Part shown: piece after piece, positions 18,312 through 27,177 of the stretch
How the letters are laid out: every line of letters starts with the position of its first letter
Position numbering within the stretch: the first letter of the stretch is position 1
Source: Aestuariivivens marinum
GTDB lineage: Bacteria; Bacteroidota; Bacteroidia; Flavobacteriales; Flavobacteriaceae
Assembly: GCF_022662175.1 (NCBI RefSeq)
Contig: NZ_JAKMCR010000001.1
Coordinates: 62,001 to 126,000, forward strand
Length of the DNA: 64,000 bases
Direction: 5' to 3'
Made by a program: the position numbers and the translations under genes
Notes under the pieces: model-generated
Database searches by the model: none
The model's input: only the letters and a program-made list of their open reading frames with translations
Told to the model about the DNA's origin: nothing

Positions 18312-20309
18312 ATGACTTTTAAAGAAATTATTTTACAGGGTATCCCCAACACCTTGCCCGAGAAAAAGCCCTATCCAAAAAACTCTAACAGGGCTCCAAA
18401 AAGAAAAGACATCCTTAGTAAAGCCGAAAAACAATTGGCTATACGTAATGCTCTGCGCTATTTTCCAGAAGCATGGCATTCTATTTTAGCCGAAGAGTTT
18501 GCCCAAGAACTCAACGATTTTGGACGCATATACATGTACCGATTCAAACCTGATTACGACATGTATGCTCGAGATATTGAAGCTTACCCAGCTAAATCTA
18601 AACAAGCAGCGTCCATTATGCTTATGATCCAAAATAATTTGGATCCAGCCGTAGCCCAACATCCCGAAGAGTTAATCACCTATGGCGGTAATGGTGCTGT
18701 ATTTCAAAATTGGGCGCAGTACTTGTTAGCCATGCAGTATTTGGCAACAATGACCAACGAACAGACTTTACACATGTATTCTGGTCATCCCATGGGATTG
18801 TTTCCCTCTTCTGAAAATGCGCCAAGAGTCGTGGTAACCAATGGCATGATGATTCCAAACTACTCCCAGCCTGATGATTGGGAAAAATTCAATGCCCTAG
18901 GAGTTACACAATATGGACAGATGACTGCTGGATCATTTATGTATATTGGCCCACAAGGAATTGTTCATGGCACCACCATTACGGTTATGAATGCCTTTAG
19001 AAAAATATTACAAAAGGATGAAAACCCTGCTGGAAAAATATTCTTAACCGCTGGATTGGGAGGTATGAGTGGCGCACAACCCAAAGCCGGTAACATAGCA
19101 GGGTGTATAACCATTTGTGCTGAAGTGAATGAAAAAGCAGCCACTAAACGATTTGAACAGGGATGGGTTGATGTTTTAGTAAACTCTATGGAGGATTTGA
19201 TTAGCAGAACCAAAGAAGCACAATCGAACAATGAAGTGGTATCTATAGCATATATAGGGAATGTGGTTGATGTTTGGGAACGGTTTTATGAAGAAGGCAT
19301 TTTTATTCATGTAGGGTCCGACCAGACTTCATTACATATTCCTTGGACAGGGGGTTACTACCCCGTTGATGTGTCTTTTGAAGAGGCTAATCGATTAATA
19401 CGTGAAGCACCACAAGAATTTAAGGAAAATGTACAGGCGTCATTAAGAAGACATGCTGCCGCCATTAACAAACACGCTGCAAGAGGCACATATTTTTTCG
19501 ATTATGGCAACGCATTTTTATTAGAGGCCTCACGTGCAGGCGCAGATGTCATGGCTGAAAACAATATTGATTTTAAATACCCTTCTTATGTTCAGGACAT
19601 CTTGGGACCTATGTGCTTCGATTATGGCTTTGGACCATTCCGCTGGGTTTGTACTTCAGGAAAGTCGGAAGATTTAGATAAAACCGATGAAATTGCAATG
19701 AACGTACTTCAAGAGATTATGGAACAGGCTCCTGAAGAAATCCAACTGCAAATGCAGGACAACATCACTTGGATAAAGAATGCAAAGCAAAACAAGATGG
19801 TTGTGGGTTCCCAAGCCAGAATTCTATATGCTGATGCTGAAGGGCGTTCAAAAATTGCTGAAGCCTTTAACAATGCTATTGCAAATGGTGAAATAGGACC
19901 TGTAGTATTGGGCAGGGACCATCATGATGTGAGTGGCACAGACTCCCCGTACAGAGAAACTTCAAACATTTATGACGGTAGTCAATTTACAGCCGATATG
20001 GCCATACAAAATGTGATAGGCGACAGCTTTAGGGGTGCAACATGGGTATCCATTCACAATGGCGGTGGTGTTGGTTGGGGTGAAGTTATCAATGGTGGTT
20101 TTGGAATGCTTTTAGATGGCACAAAGGCAGCTGAAAATCGTTTAAAAAGCATGCTCTTTTATGATGTAAACAATGGCATAGCAAGACGCAGCTGGGCGAG
20201 AAATAAAGAAGCGCTTTTTGCTATTAAACGGGAGATGCAACGCACTCCCGATTTAAAGGTAACATTACCCAACATAGTAGATGACGACCTTTTAGAAAAA
20301 TTGTTCTAA
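18312..20309 (+). CDS. hutU: Urocanate hydratase, long form
   Basis: A 665-residue NAD+-dependent urocanase that converts urocanate to 4-imidazolone-5-propionate. It carries TYGGNGAVFQNWAQYLL (about residue 121) for NAD binding and a FGPFRWVCTSG stretch with the active-site cysteine. A GGVGWGEVINGGFGM segment follows near the C-terminus. It is about 100 residues longer than the classical 560-residue enzyme, with extra sequence at the N-terminus and within the core. Long urocanases of this kind are known in Bacteroidota. It is translationally close to hutH (3-base gap) and followed by a hairpin terminator. Confidence 0.95.
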   Translation: MTFKEIILQGIPNTLPEKKPYPKNSNRAPKRKDILSKAEKQLAIRNALRYFPEAWHSILAEEFAQELNDFGRIYMYRFKPDYDMYARDIEAYPAKSKQAASIMLMIQNNLDPAVAQHPEELITYGGNGAVFQNWAQYLLAMQYLATMTNEQTLHMYSGHPMGLFPSSENAPRVVVTNGMMIPNYSQPDDWEKFNALGVTQYGQMTAGSFMYIGPQGIVHGTTITVMNAFRKILQKDENPAGKIFLTAGLGGMSGAQPKAGNIAGCITICAEVNEKAATKRFEQGWVDVLVNSMEDLISRTKEAQSNNEVVSIAYIGNVVDVWERFYEEGIFIHVGSDQTSLHIPWTGGYYPVDVSFEEANRLIREAPQEFKENVQASLRRHAAAINKHAARGTYFFDYGNAFLLEASRAGADVMAENNIDFKYPSYVQDILGPMCFDYGFGPFRWVCTSGKSEDLDKTDEIAMNVLQEIMEQAPEEIQLQMQDNITWIKNAKQNKMVVGSQARILYADAEGRSKIAEAFNNAIANGEIGPVVLGRDHHDVSGTDSPYRETSNIYDGSQFTADMAIQNVIGDSFRGATWVSIHNGGGVGWGEVINGGFGMLLDGTKAAENRLKSMLFYDVNNGIARRSWARNKEALFAIKREMQRTPDLKVTLPNIVDDDLLEKLF

Positions 20310-20325
20310 AATAGAATTAAAAAAA

Positions 20326-20353
20326 CAAAGCCTACAAAATTTTGTAGGCTTTG
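20326..20353. terminator. Bidirectional hairpin terminator between hutU and nagB
   Basis: A perfect 14+14 self-complementary hairpin with arms CAAAGCCTACAAAA and its complement. It lies 16 bases past the hutU stop and about 145 bases past the convergent nagB stop. The minus-strand side is followed by a run of seven Ts, so it should end leftward transcripts best. The plus-strand tail is only moderately T-rich. Confidence 0.8.
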
Positions 20354-20497
20354 TTGCTTAATTAATCAGTCATAAAAGCTATACCATACCGTCAAGCCCA
20401 AGTTTAGTTAAATGTTCTGTCTTAAGGAATTAATAACTTAAAATGAACCCCAATATTGTTTATTGAAAAGGTATGGCATAGCAAAACTTTAACCACA

Positions 20498-22426
20498 CTA
20501 GTAATGCCACCTAACAAAAGCCTCTATGGCTGCATAATGTGCCAATCCTAATTGATTATATAATTCTGCTGTTTCACGGTTTCTATCTTCGGCACGTTGC
20601 CAAAACTCCCTGCTATCGGTTCCTTGGAACACAACACCATCTTTTTGGGATTGGTGTTTAAAAATTCCGTGACGTTTTTGCAATACTTGGTCTGGGCTCA
20701 TTGGCACTGCCATTTCTATTTCATCAATACCCCATTCTTGCCACGCACCTCTGTAAAGCCACAACCAGCAATCATCCATAAACTTTTTAGGCTTTAATCG
20801 TTTAACAGCTTCAAAAACAGAATCCAAACAAACCTTATGTGTTCCATGAGGGTCTGCTAAATCTCCAGCGGCATAAATTTGATGTGGTTTTACTTTTTCA
20901 ATTAAGTTCATGGTAATTTTAATATCCTCCTCACCTATTGGATTTTTCTCAATGGTACCGGTCTCATAGAACGGCAATTCCATAAAGTGGATACGTTCGT
21001 CAGGTAAACCCACAAAATGTGCTGTAGCTCTAGCTTCGCCTTTTCTTATAAGTCCTTTAATATAACGCACTTCAGGAATATCTATATCGCTACTTTTCTT
21101 ATTCTTAAGAAACTCTAAAGCTTTTTCATAAATGTTCTCTGCTTCCTCACTTTTTATACCAAACTTCTCGTTATAATCTATAACAAAATTGGCAAACCTC
21201 AAAGCTTCATCATCTGCAACTGCTATATTCCCAGAGGTTTGATAAGCCACATGCACCTCATGCCCTTGCTCATGTAACCTAATAAAGGTTCCTCCCATAC
21301 TTATAATATCATCGTCTGGATGTGGACTAAAAAGCAATACACGTTTTTTAGCAGGCTCTGACCGTTCTGGTCGCTTGCTATCATCTGAGTTTGGCTTCCC
21401 TCCTGGCCAACCTGTTATGGTATGCTGAACTTGATTGAAAATCTTAATATTGATATCGTAAGCTGGGCCTGAATCTGCCAAAAGATCACTCATTCCATTT
21501 TCAATATAATCGGCATCGGTAAGCATTAAAATAGGTTTTTTCAATTTAAGCGCTAAACCCAATACCGCTTTTCTCACCATTTTATCGGTCCATTCAATTT
21601 TCTCAACTAACCACGGTGTATTAATACGTGTTAATTTTGACGAGGCTGCCTTGTCTATTACAAATACTGCATTACTATGTTCTTGCAAGTATGAGGCCGG
21701 TACTTGGCTGGATACTGGACCTTCCGCAGAAGCTTTAATAATATCCGATTTAGGTTCACCCCAAGCCATCAAAATAACTCTTTTTGCTTCCATTATTTTT
21801 TTAACACCAAGTGTAATTGCCGTTCTTGGTGTTTGGGTCAAGCCACCAAAATCTTTACTCGCAGCTACTCTAGTTATATGGTCTAGGGCTACCAGTCGTG
21901 TTTTGGAATTTTGCAAAGATCCAGATTCGTTAAAACCGATATGACCATTACCCCCTATTCCAAGAATTTGCAGATCGATACCTCCTAACGCTTCAATTTT
22001 AGCCTCGTACTCAGCACAATAGTTTGCAATATCTTCCTTAGAAAGCTGACCATCTGGGATATGATAATTTTCAGGTAAAATATCCACATGGTTAAACAAC
22101 AACTCCTCCATAAAGCGAACATAACTATTTACGGAATCTGGCTCCATCGGATAATACTCATCCAAATTGAATGAAATTACATTTTTAAAACTCAAGCCTT
22201 CTTCTTTATGTAAACGCACCAATTCTGAATACAATCCTTTTGGTGTCGATCCTGTTGCCAAGCCCAAAACACATGATTGATTGCTTTTTTGCTTTGCCTT
22301 TATTAACGTAGCAATTTCATTTGCAACCTCTACAGCTGCGGCTTTTGAATCTTCGAAAATTACCGTATTGATATTTTCAAATCGCTTTTCAAAACCTGTA
22401 GCTTTGTCTGTACTACTCTTAATCAT
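20498..22426 (-). CDS. nagB: Glucosamine-6-phosphate deaminase fused to a PIG-L deacetylase-like domain
   Basis: A 642-residue two-domain protein. Residues about 15-290 form a NagB domain (glucosamine-6-P to fructose-6-P plus ammonia) with SFNLDEYYPM (about residue 88) and GIGGNGHIGFNE (about 155). Residues about 360-640 form a PIG-L/LmbE-type domain opening with the metal-binding HPDDD (about 367). Normal NagB is near 265 residues, so the protein is more than doubled. PIG-L enzymes deacetylate N-acetylglucosaminyl groups, which raises the possibility of coupled deacetylation and deamination. It is the last gene of a four-gene operon, and no separate nagA is present. Domain calls firm; activity of the second domain is inferred. 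Confidence 0.93.
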   Translation of the reverse strand: MIKSSTDKATGFEKRFENINTVIFEDSKAAAVEVANEIATLIKAKQKSNQSCVLGLATGSTPKGLYSELVRLHKEEGLSFKNVISFNLDEYYPMEPDSVNSYVRFMEELLFNHVDILPENYHIPDGQLSKEDIANYCAEYEAKIEALGGIDLQILGIGGNGHIGFNESGSLQNSKTRLVALDHITRVAASKDFGGLTQTPRTAITLGVKKIMEAKRVILMAWGEPKSDIIKASAEGPVSSQVPASYLQEHSNAVFVIDKAASSKLTRINTPWLVEKIEWTDKMVRKAVLGLALKLKKPILMLTDADYIENGMSDLLADSGPAYDINIKIFNQVQHTITGWPGGKPNSDDSKRPERSEPAKKRVLLFSPHPDDDIISMGGTFIRLHEQGHEVHVAYQTSGNIAVADDEALRFANFVIDYNEKFGIKSEEAENIYEKALEFLKNKKSSDIDIPEVRYIKGLIRKGEARATAHFVGLPDERIHFMELPFYETGTIEKNPIGEEDIKITMNLIEKVKPHQIYAAGDLADPHGTHKVCLDSVFEAVKRLKPKKFMDDCWLWLYRGAWQEWGIDEIEMAVPMSPDQVLQKRHGIFKHQSQKDGVVFQGTDSREFWQRAEDRNRETAELYNQLGLAHYAAIEAFVRWHY

Positions 22427-22465
22427 TTTAAATGTAATTTGTGGTTCTAATTGTATTTGTTGTAT

Positions 22466-23782
22466 TTATTTTTTTGACCAACTTTTCATGTTATGCCCCC
22501 ATAAAGCAAAAAACAAAATGATTGCATAACACGGAATTAATATCCAATAACTACTCGTTGAGGCAGATGCCAAAGCCTCTGTTTCTCCAATGCCTTCTGA
22601 GATTAATGTATGCTTCCCTGCATCAACCAATTTTCCATATAATGGTGGAATAATGGCTCCACCTGCAATTGCCATAATCAATAACGCAGAAGCTGTTTTG
22701 GTAAATTTACCCAAGCCTTCTAATGTTAACGGCCATACTGCTGGCCACACCAAAGCATTGGCTATACCCAAAGCAGCTACAAAAAGTACAGATGTAAATC
22801 CTGTTGTTGTTAATATACATATACTAAAAACAATACCTAAAGCGGCACTTATTTTTAATGCGGTTTCCTGTTTCAAATACTTTGGAATTAAGAAGACTCC
22901 CAAGGCGTACATGGTAATCATTGCCGCTAAAGTAAATGGCGTAAAGAACTTAGCTTCTTCTGCTGGGAAACCAAGAGAAAGTCCATAAGCAATAATAGAG
23001 TCGCCTGCTATCACTTCTGCTCCAACGTATACAAACAAAGTCAATACTCCTAACCACAAGTGTGGAAACTGAAAGATGCTGGTTTTAGACCCACCTCCTT
23101 CTTTAGGTTCCTCAATAGGATCTGCTTCAACATGCGGAAGAGGTGCTTTTCTTATCAACAATCCAAATACAAATAATACAACAGCCATGACAATATAAGG
23201 TATCACTACACTATCTGCCATTGTATTCAACAAACTCTCCTTTTCTTCAACTGAAACAACTGCTAATTTTTCCTTAACATCACCTATTCCTGTCAATAAT
23301 AGGGAACCGAAAATAATATTTGCTATAATCCCCGCTCCTTTATTTGAAATACCCATAATGGCAATACGTTTGGCACCACTCTCAATAGGCCCTAAAATCG
23401 TGATATAGGGATTTGCAGCGGTTTGCAAAATAGTCATTCCCATACCTTGAATAAAAATAGCCAAGAGGAAAACCCAATATGTACGTGCCTCTGCCGCAGG
23501 GATAAAGACCAAAGCTCCAATAGCCATAATAATTAAACCAACTGACATGCCCTTGCGATAACCAATCTTATTTAAAAGATATGATGCTGGCAACGCCATG
23601 ACTACAAACGAGATATAGGACGCCGATGCCACAAAATAAGCTTGGGTTTCGGTGAGTTCATTCATGGTTTTCATAAATGGAATTAGCGTTCCATTAATCC
23701 AGGTTACGAAACCAAATATTCCAAATAATCCTGCTATTATCGTAATGGCTACGGTATTACTACTTTTAGGTGCTTGTGTCAT
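22466..23782 (-). CDS. MFS sugar transporter, FucP/NagP type
   Basis: A 438-residue inner-membrane protein with about 12 hydrophobic segments. FucP-family features are GIFGFVTWINGTLIPFMK in TM1 and an LQTAANPYITILGP motif in TM4. NagP transporters for N-acetylglucosamine belong to this family, and the adjoining nagB and N-acetylhexosamine-kinase-like genes make an amino sugar the likely substrate. It lies 39 bases upstream of nagB and about 100 bases downstream of the kinase gene, on the same strand. Fucose, glucose or galactose remain possible from sequence alone. Confidence 0.9.
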   Translation of the reverse strand: MTQAPKSSNTVAITIIAGLFGIFGFVTWINGTLIPFMKTMNELTETQAYFVASASYISFVVMALPASYLLNKIGYRKGMSVGLIIMAIGALVFIPAAEARTYWVFLLAIFIQGMGMTILQTAANPYITILGPIESGAKRIAIMGISNKGAGIIANIIFGSLLLTGIGDVKEKLAVVSVEEKESLLNTMADSVVIPYIVMAVVLFVFGLLIRKAPLPHVEADPIEEPKEGGGSKTSIFQFPHLWLGVLTLFVYVGAEVIAGDSIIAYGLSLGFPAEEAKFFTPFTLAAMITMYALGVFLIPKYLKQETALKISAALGIVFSICILTTTGFTSVLFVAALGIANALVWPAVWPLTLEGLGKFTKTASALLIMAIAGGAIIPPLYGKLVDAGKHTLISEGIGETEALASASTSSYWILIPCYAIILFFALWGHNMKSWSKK

Positions 23783-23888
23783 AATCTAAAGAGTTTAATT
23801 ATTAGTTAGTTAATTGTTTATCAATAATATGAAAACTTAGTGGTTTTTAGGTTTAAAAAATCAATTTTGGCATGGCTTTTAATTTTAT

Positions 23889-24953
23889 TTACACATCCAT
23901 TTGCGACACCATACTATCAATTAACTTAAATTGATTTTTGGCACGATCTAAATTATGTTCAGGATATTTGGTTTTATAATATACATCATTATTTAAAAAA
24001 TCGGTTAAAAAACGTAAGGCCATAATAAAAATCATGGTCTTAGCCGCTAATGGTAGCGTCTTAATTTCTAAAGAAGTTAAGGCCGATTCTACTTTTTCTA
24101 AAAACCCTTTTTTGTAAGCTTCATAAAATTCCACATTAAATGTAACCAAATCCAAATTGGTTTCATCTTCGGCAGCGGTATTACAAATGGTTCTTATGGC
24201 GTCTCCAAAATCATAATGCACAATCCCAGGCATTACCGTATCGGTATCAATAATACAAAGCCCTTTATTATCCTTATCGAACAAAGCGTTGGAAATTTTA
24301 GTATCGTTATGTGTGACCCTTATTTTAATTTCACCAAATTCCTTTAGGTTTTGTAGGATATGCATTTCTTCCTTAAGCTCAATAACCTTATCTAAATACA
24401 GTTTGGCTTTTTCTTTTCTTTCTTCAGAAGCATTTTTTAGAGCTTCATCAAATTGCCAAAAACGAAAAGACATATCATGAAATTTTGGAATGACCTCTGT
24501 CAAAACAGAAGCATCAAAATCACTTGTAAGGTTAAGGAAATCTCCTGATAACTTACCGCCTTCATACGCCACTTCTTTGTTGGTTACAATTTCATGAGTA
24601 ACACTCTCCTTAATGTACAGCATAACATTCCAAAAATTACCATCCTCATCCCTATAGTAGTATTCTCCATGCTTTGCTGGAATAAAGGTTAGCACACGTC
24701 TTTTAAGCGCTTCTTCAGGTAAATGTGACAGTTTATTTTTAATGTGTTTGCTTACAAGTACCTTATTTAAAATTAACCCCGGAACATCTTTAAAAACATT
24801 ATGATTAATACGTTGAAGAATATAAAAAGGCTCCTCCTTTGTTTCTATTAAAAATGTATCGTTTATATGTCCAGAGGCCAACTCTTTGTGGGATGAATAT
24901 TTTGAAGCATGGTCAAAATGATTGAATATATATATAAGCTTTTCCTGTGTCAT
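23889..24953 (-). CDS. Aminoglycoside phosphotransferase-fold kinase, NahK-like
   Basis: A kinase of about 354 residues with a choline/aminoglycoside-kinase fold. It has an N-terminal ELASGHINDTFLIET nucleotide-binding region (about residues 20-35), the catalytic VTHNDTKISNALFD loop and an IIDTDTVMPGIVHYDFGDAI metal-binding segment. It resembles N-acetylhexosamine 1-kinases. I place the start at the ATG 24953, one base after the stop of the upstream nucleotidyltransferase gene. A 9-residue longer start at 24980 would overlap that gene and does not fit the family N-terminus. With the nucleotidyltransferase it could form a sugar-1-phosphate then UDP-sugar salvage route. Database labels such as mucin-desulfating sulfatase for relatives are not supported by the sequence. 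Confidence 0.85.
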   Translation of the reverse strand: MTQEKLIYIFNHFDHASKYSSHKELASGHINDTFLIETKEEPFYILQRINHNVFKDVPGLILNKVLVSKHIKNKLSHLPEEALKRRVLTFIPAKHGEYYYRDEDGNFWNVMLYIKESVTHEIVTNKEVAYEGGKLSGDFLNLTSDFDASVLTEVIPKFHDMSFRFWQFDEALKNASEERKEKAKLYLDKVIELKEEMHILQNLKEFGEIKIRVTHNDTKISNALFDKDNKGLCIIDTDTVMPGIVHYDFGDAIRTICNTAAEDETNLDLVTFNVEFYEAYKKGFLEKVESALTSLEIKTLPLAAKTMIFIMALRFLTDFLNNDVYYKTKYPEHNLDRAKNQFKLIDSMVSQMDV

Positions 24954-24954
24954 C

Positions 24955-25857
24955 TTACCACAAATTTTTAGGATAAACATTAGCTGCTTTAAGGTCTTCT
25001 ATTGCTTTTTGAACAATAGCCTTATCTTCCTTATAGGTTACTCCAAACCATTTGGCATTAGATTTTAAAACCTCAACATTAGCGCCTCCCGACTTGAGGA
25101 TTTCGTTAACTATAGTTGGCAGATAAAACTCTGCTTTTAAATTTGACTGGTTTTTTTCCAAGAAATCTATCAGCAATTGTTCACCAAACCCAAAACATTT
25201 GGGCGTAAAACCCCAAAAATTCATAGACACTACGGTATTCTCGTCAATTGGAACCAAGTCTCCATTATCATCCTTTCGCATTAATTGACCATTAATTTTT
25301 TCAATATGGGTTCTTTCGGTCACATCTATTAAATAGCCATTTTTATCAACTTTGCATTCCCCCCTTGAAACATAACCATAGTCTGACACTGTGTTCTTCA
25401 ACAAATAAGCCATGGTCTTAAAGTTATAAGAAGTTTTATCTGTAGCTATCAATGCTTGGGCCATGGAAACAAAAGCTTCCCTGCTATAAAAATCGTCTGC
25501 ATTAATGATGGCAAAATTTTCCTGAACAGCGTCTTTTGCCATTAAAAGCGCATGACCAGTTCCCCAGGGCTTAACACGGTTTGGGTTAATATACTTTTCC
25601 GGAATATTGTCAAGCTCTTGAAATACATATGCCACCTCTGCCTTACCTTTGAGTTTTTTATTAAAGATTGACTTAAACTCTTCCTCAAAACTCTTCCTGA
25701 TGACAAACACAAACTTTCCAAATCCAGCTTGCAGGGCATCATAAAGAGAAAAATCTATAATTGTATCTCCTTCGGGAGTAAACGAATCCATTTGTTTTAA
25801 CCCTCCATAACGACTTCCCATTCCAGCCGCCAAAATCACTAGTGTTGGCTTATCCAT
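24955..25857 (-). CDS. Sugar-phosphate nucleotidyltransferase
   Basis: A 300-residue nucleotidyltransferase (GT-A-like NTP_transferase fold). The nucleotide loop LAAGMGSRYGGLKQMD (about residues 9-24), the acceptor-side KPWGTGHALLMAKDAV and the metal-site INADDFYSREAF are intact. It should transfer a nucleotidyl group to a sugar 1-phosphate. Paired with the NahK-like kinase (1-base gap), it is a candidate for making UDP-N-acetylhexosamine directly from free sugar. It is the first gene of the operon and divergent from the LacI gene. Nucleotide and sugar specificity cannot be read from sequence alone. Confidence 0.9.
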   Translation of the reverse strand: MDKPTLVILAAGMGSRYGGLKQMDSFTPEGDTIIDFSLYDALQAGFGKFVFVIRKSFEEEFKSIFNKKLKGKAEVAYVFQELDNIPEKYINPNRVKPWGTGHALLMAKDAVQENFAIINADDFYSREAFVSMAQALIATDKTSYNFKTMAYLLKNTVSDYGYVSRGECKVDKNGYLIDVTERTHIEKINGQLMRKDDNGDLVPIDENTVVSMNFWGFTPKCFGFGEQLLIDFLEKNQSNLKAEFYLPTIVNEILKSGGANVEVLKSNAKWFGVTYKEDKAIVQKAIEDLKAANVYPKNLW

Positions 25858-25927
25858 TGTTATATATCTAAAAATCTATTATAAAAATCTTACATCCCTC
25901 ATCCAACAATATTCTTTTTACGTTTTC

Positions 25928-25950
25928 AAAATATTGAAAAACAATATTTT
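25928..25950. promoter_or_regulatory. 9-bp inverted repeat upstream of the amino-sugar operon
   Basis: AAAATATTG, five A, CAATATTTT: a perfect 9+9 inverted repeat 71 bases upstream of the nucleotidyltransferase ATG. A further CAATATT lies about 20 bases nearer the gene. It is A/T-rich, so chance is possible, but the position suits an operator. Confidence 0.3.
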
Positions 25951-26028
25951 ACCCAAAACAACAACATCAACCCCTCTTAATGCAGGATACGAATCTACAT
26001 AATAAACTCGAATAAAAAAAGAAAAATC

Positions 26029-26058
26029 CTAAAATATGTGCTCGAGCACATATTTTAG
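26029..26058. promoter_or_regulatory. Perfect 30-bp palindrome, probable LacI-family operator
   Basis: The left half CTAAAATATGTGCTC is followed directly by its exact reverse complement, centred on a CG step (CTCGAG) as in LacI/GalR operators. It lies between the divergent LacI regulator (ATG 26116) and the amino-sugar operon (ATG 25857), so one site could control both. Confidence 0.75.
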
Positions 26059-26101
26059 AGTTAATTTATAAATACAACCTAATCATTACATTAAAAATTT
26101 T

Positions 26102-26109
26102 TACATTTG
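26102..26109 (+). promoter_or_regulatory. Candidate -7 box for the lacI-type gene
   Basis: TACATTTG matches TAnnTTTG and ends only 6 bases before the ATG at 26116, implying a leaderless or nearly leaderless mRNA. No -33 TTG is visible at the expected distance. Confidence 0.35.
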
Positions 26110-26115
26110 CAAGAC

Positions 26116-27162
26116 ATGAAAAAATATACCATAAAGGATATTGCAAAATTGGCAGGTGTTTCCAAAGGTACCGTAGACCGGGTTATACACAACAGGGGAA
26201 AGGTATCTGAAACGGCTTTGAAAAAAGTAAATAATATACTTAAGGAAATTGATTATCAACCCAATTTAATTGCTCAAAGTTTAAAAAACAATAAAAATTG
26301 CCATTTGTGCATCCTTATGCCAGATCCCGAAATTGATCCTTATTGGGCTCCCTGTATTGATGGTATTGAAGAGGCTCTCAATGAATTTTCACCTTTTGGA
26401 ACAACCTTAGAATATGTTTATTTTAACCCATTCAATAAAGACAGCTTTGAAAAACAAAGTCTTCTAGCCTTAAAATCAGAATTTGACGGTATTTTATTAG
26501 CACCTCTTTTTCAAAAAGAATCTATAGCCTTTATCAATGAATGTGATAAGATTAAAAAAACCTATTTTTTATTCAATAACGATTTAAAAAGTGTTGATTC
26601 CCAAAAATTTGTTGGGCAGGATCTTTTTCAAAGCGGAAGAATTGGTGCCAAATTGATTCATTCTACATTAAAGGGTAATGCCGAGGTTGCCATTATTCAC
26701 ATTGATGAAGTATTTAAAAACGCAACTCACATGCAGGAAAAGGAAAAAGGGTTTCGTAGCTATTTTAATGAACTTAAAGACAATAGCTTTTCTTTAAACA
26801 CCTATAAGCTAAAACACAGAAATGCCAACAATCTTAAGAAAACTATAAAGTACTTTATAGACACCCATCCTGAAATCAATGGTTTTTTTGTGACAAATTC
26901 TAAAATCAATTTACTAGCCGCTTTATTAAACAACAGTAAAAAAAGCACCTGTGTTGTTGGCTACGATTTATTACAGGAAAACATAAAGTATTTAAAGTCC
27001 GGAATCATTGATTATTTAATACATCAGAACCCTAAACGACAAGCTTATTTAGGCACTGTTTTTTTAGCTGATTATATTTTATTTAATAAGGTCATTCCTA
27101 ATAAAAATCTTATCCCTATTGACATTGTAAATTCTGAAAATTACATGGGCTATTTAAAATAG
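26116..27162 (+). CDS. LacI family transcriptional regulator
   Basis: A regulator of 348 residues. The N-terminal LacI HTH reads YTIKDIAKLAGVSKGTVDRV (about residues 4-23), followed by a hinge-helix region and a periplasmic-binding-protein-like effector domain (about 60-345). I start at the ATG 26116 (MKKYTIKD); an in-frame TTG at 26107 is less likely because LacI proteins begin just before the HTH. It is divergent from the amino-sugar operon, and the perfect palindrome at 26029-26058 lies in between. It is therefore the expected repressor of that operon and of itself, with an amino sugar or phospho-sugar as the likely inducer. Confidence 0.93.
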   Translation: MKKYTIKDIAKLAGVSKGTVDRVIHNRGKVSETALKKVNNILKEIDYQPNLIAQSLKNNKNCHLCILMPDPEIDPYWAPCIDGIEEALNEFSPFGTTLEYVYFNPFNKDSFEKQSLLALKSEFDGILLAPLFQKESIAFINECDKIKKTYFLFNNDLKSVDSQKFVGQDLFQSGRIGAKLIHSTLKGNAEVAIIHIDEVFKNATHMQEKEKGFRSYFNELKDNSFSLNTYKLKHRNANNLKKTIKYFIDTHPEINGFFVTNSKINLLAALLNNSKKSTCVVGYDLLQENIKYLKSGIIDYLIHQNPKRQAYLGTVFLADYILFNKVIPNKNLIPIDIVNSENYMGYLK

Positions 27163-27177
27163 GCCTGTTTTTTTAGA

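Noticed and set aside
23889-24953. Mucin-desulfating sulfatase label used for relatives of the kinase
   Set aside because: The sequence has a phosphotransferase fold with a catalytic HND loop and no C/S-x-P-x-R sulfatase motif.
23889-24980. Longer start for the NahK-like kinase
   Set aside because: It would overlap the upstream nucleotidyltransferase gene by 26 bases and adds residues not fitting the family; ATG 24953 lies one base after the upstream stop.
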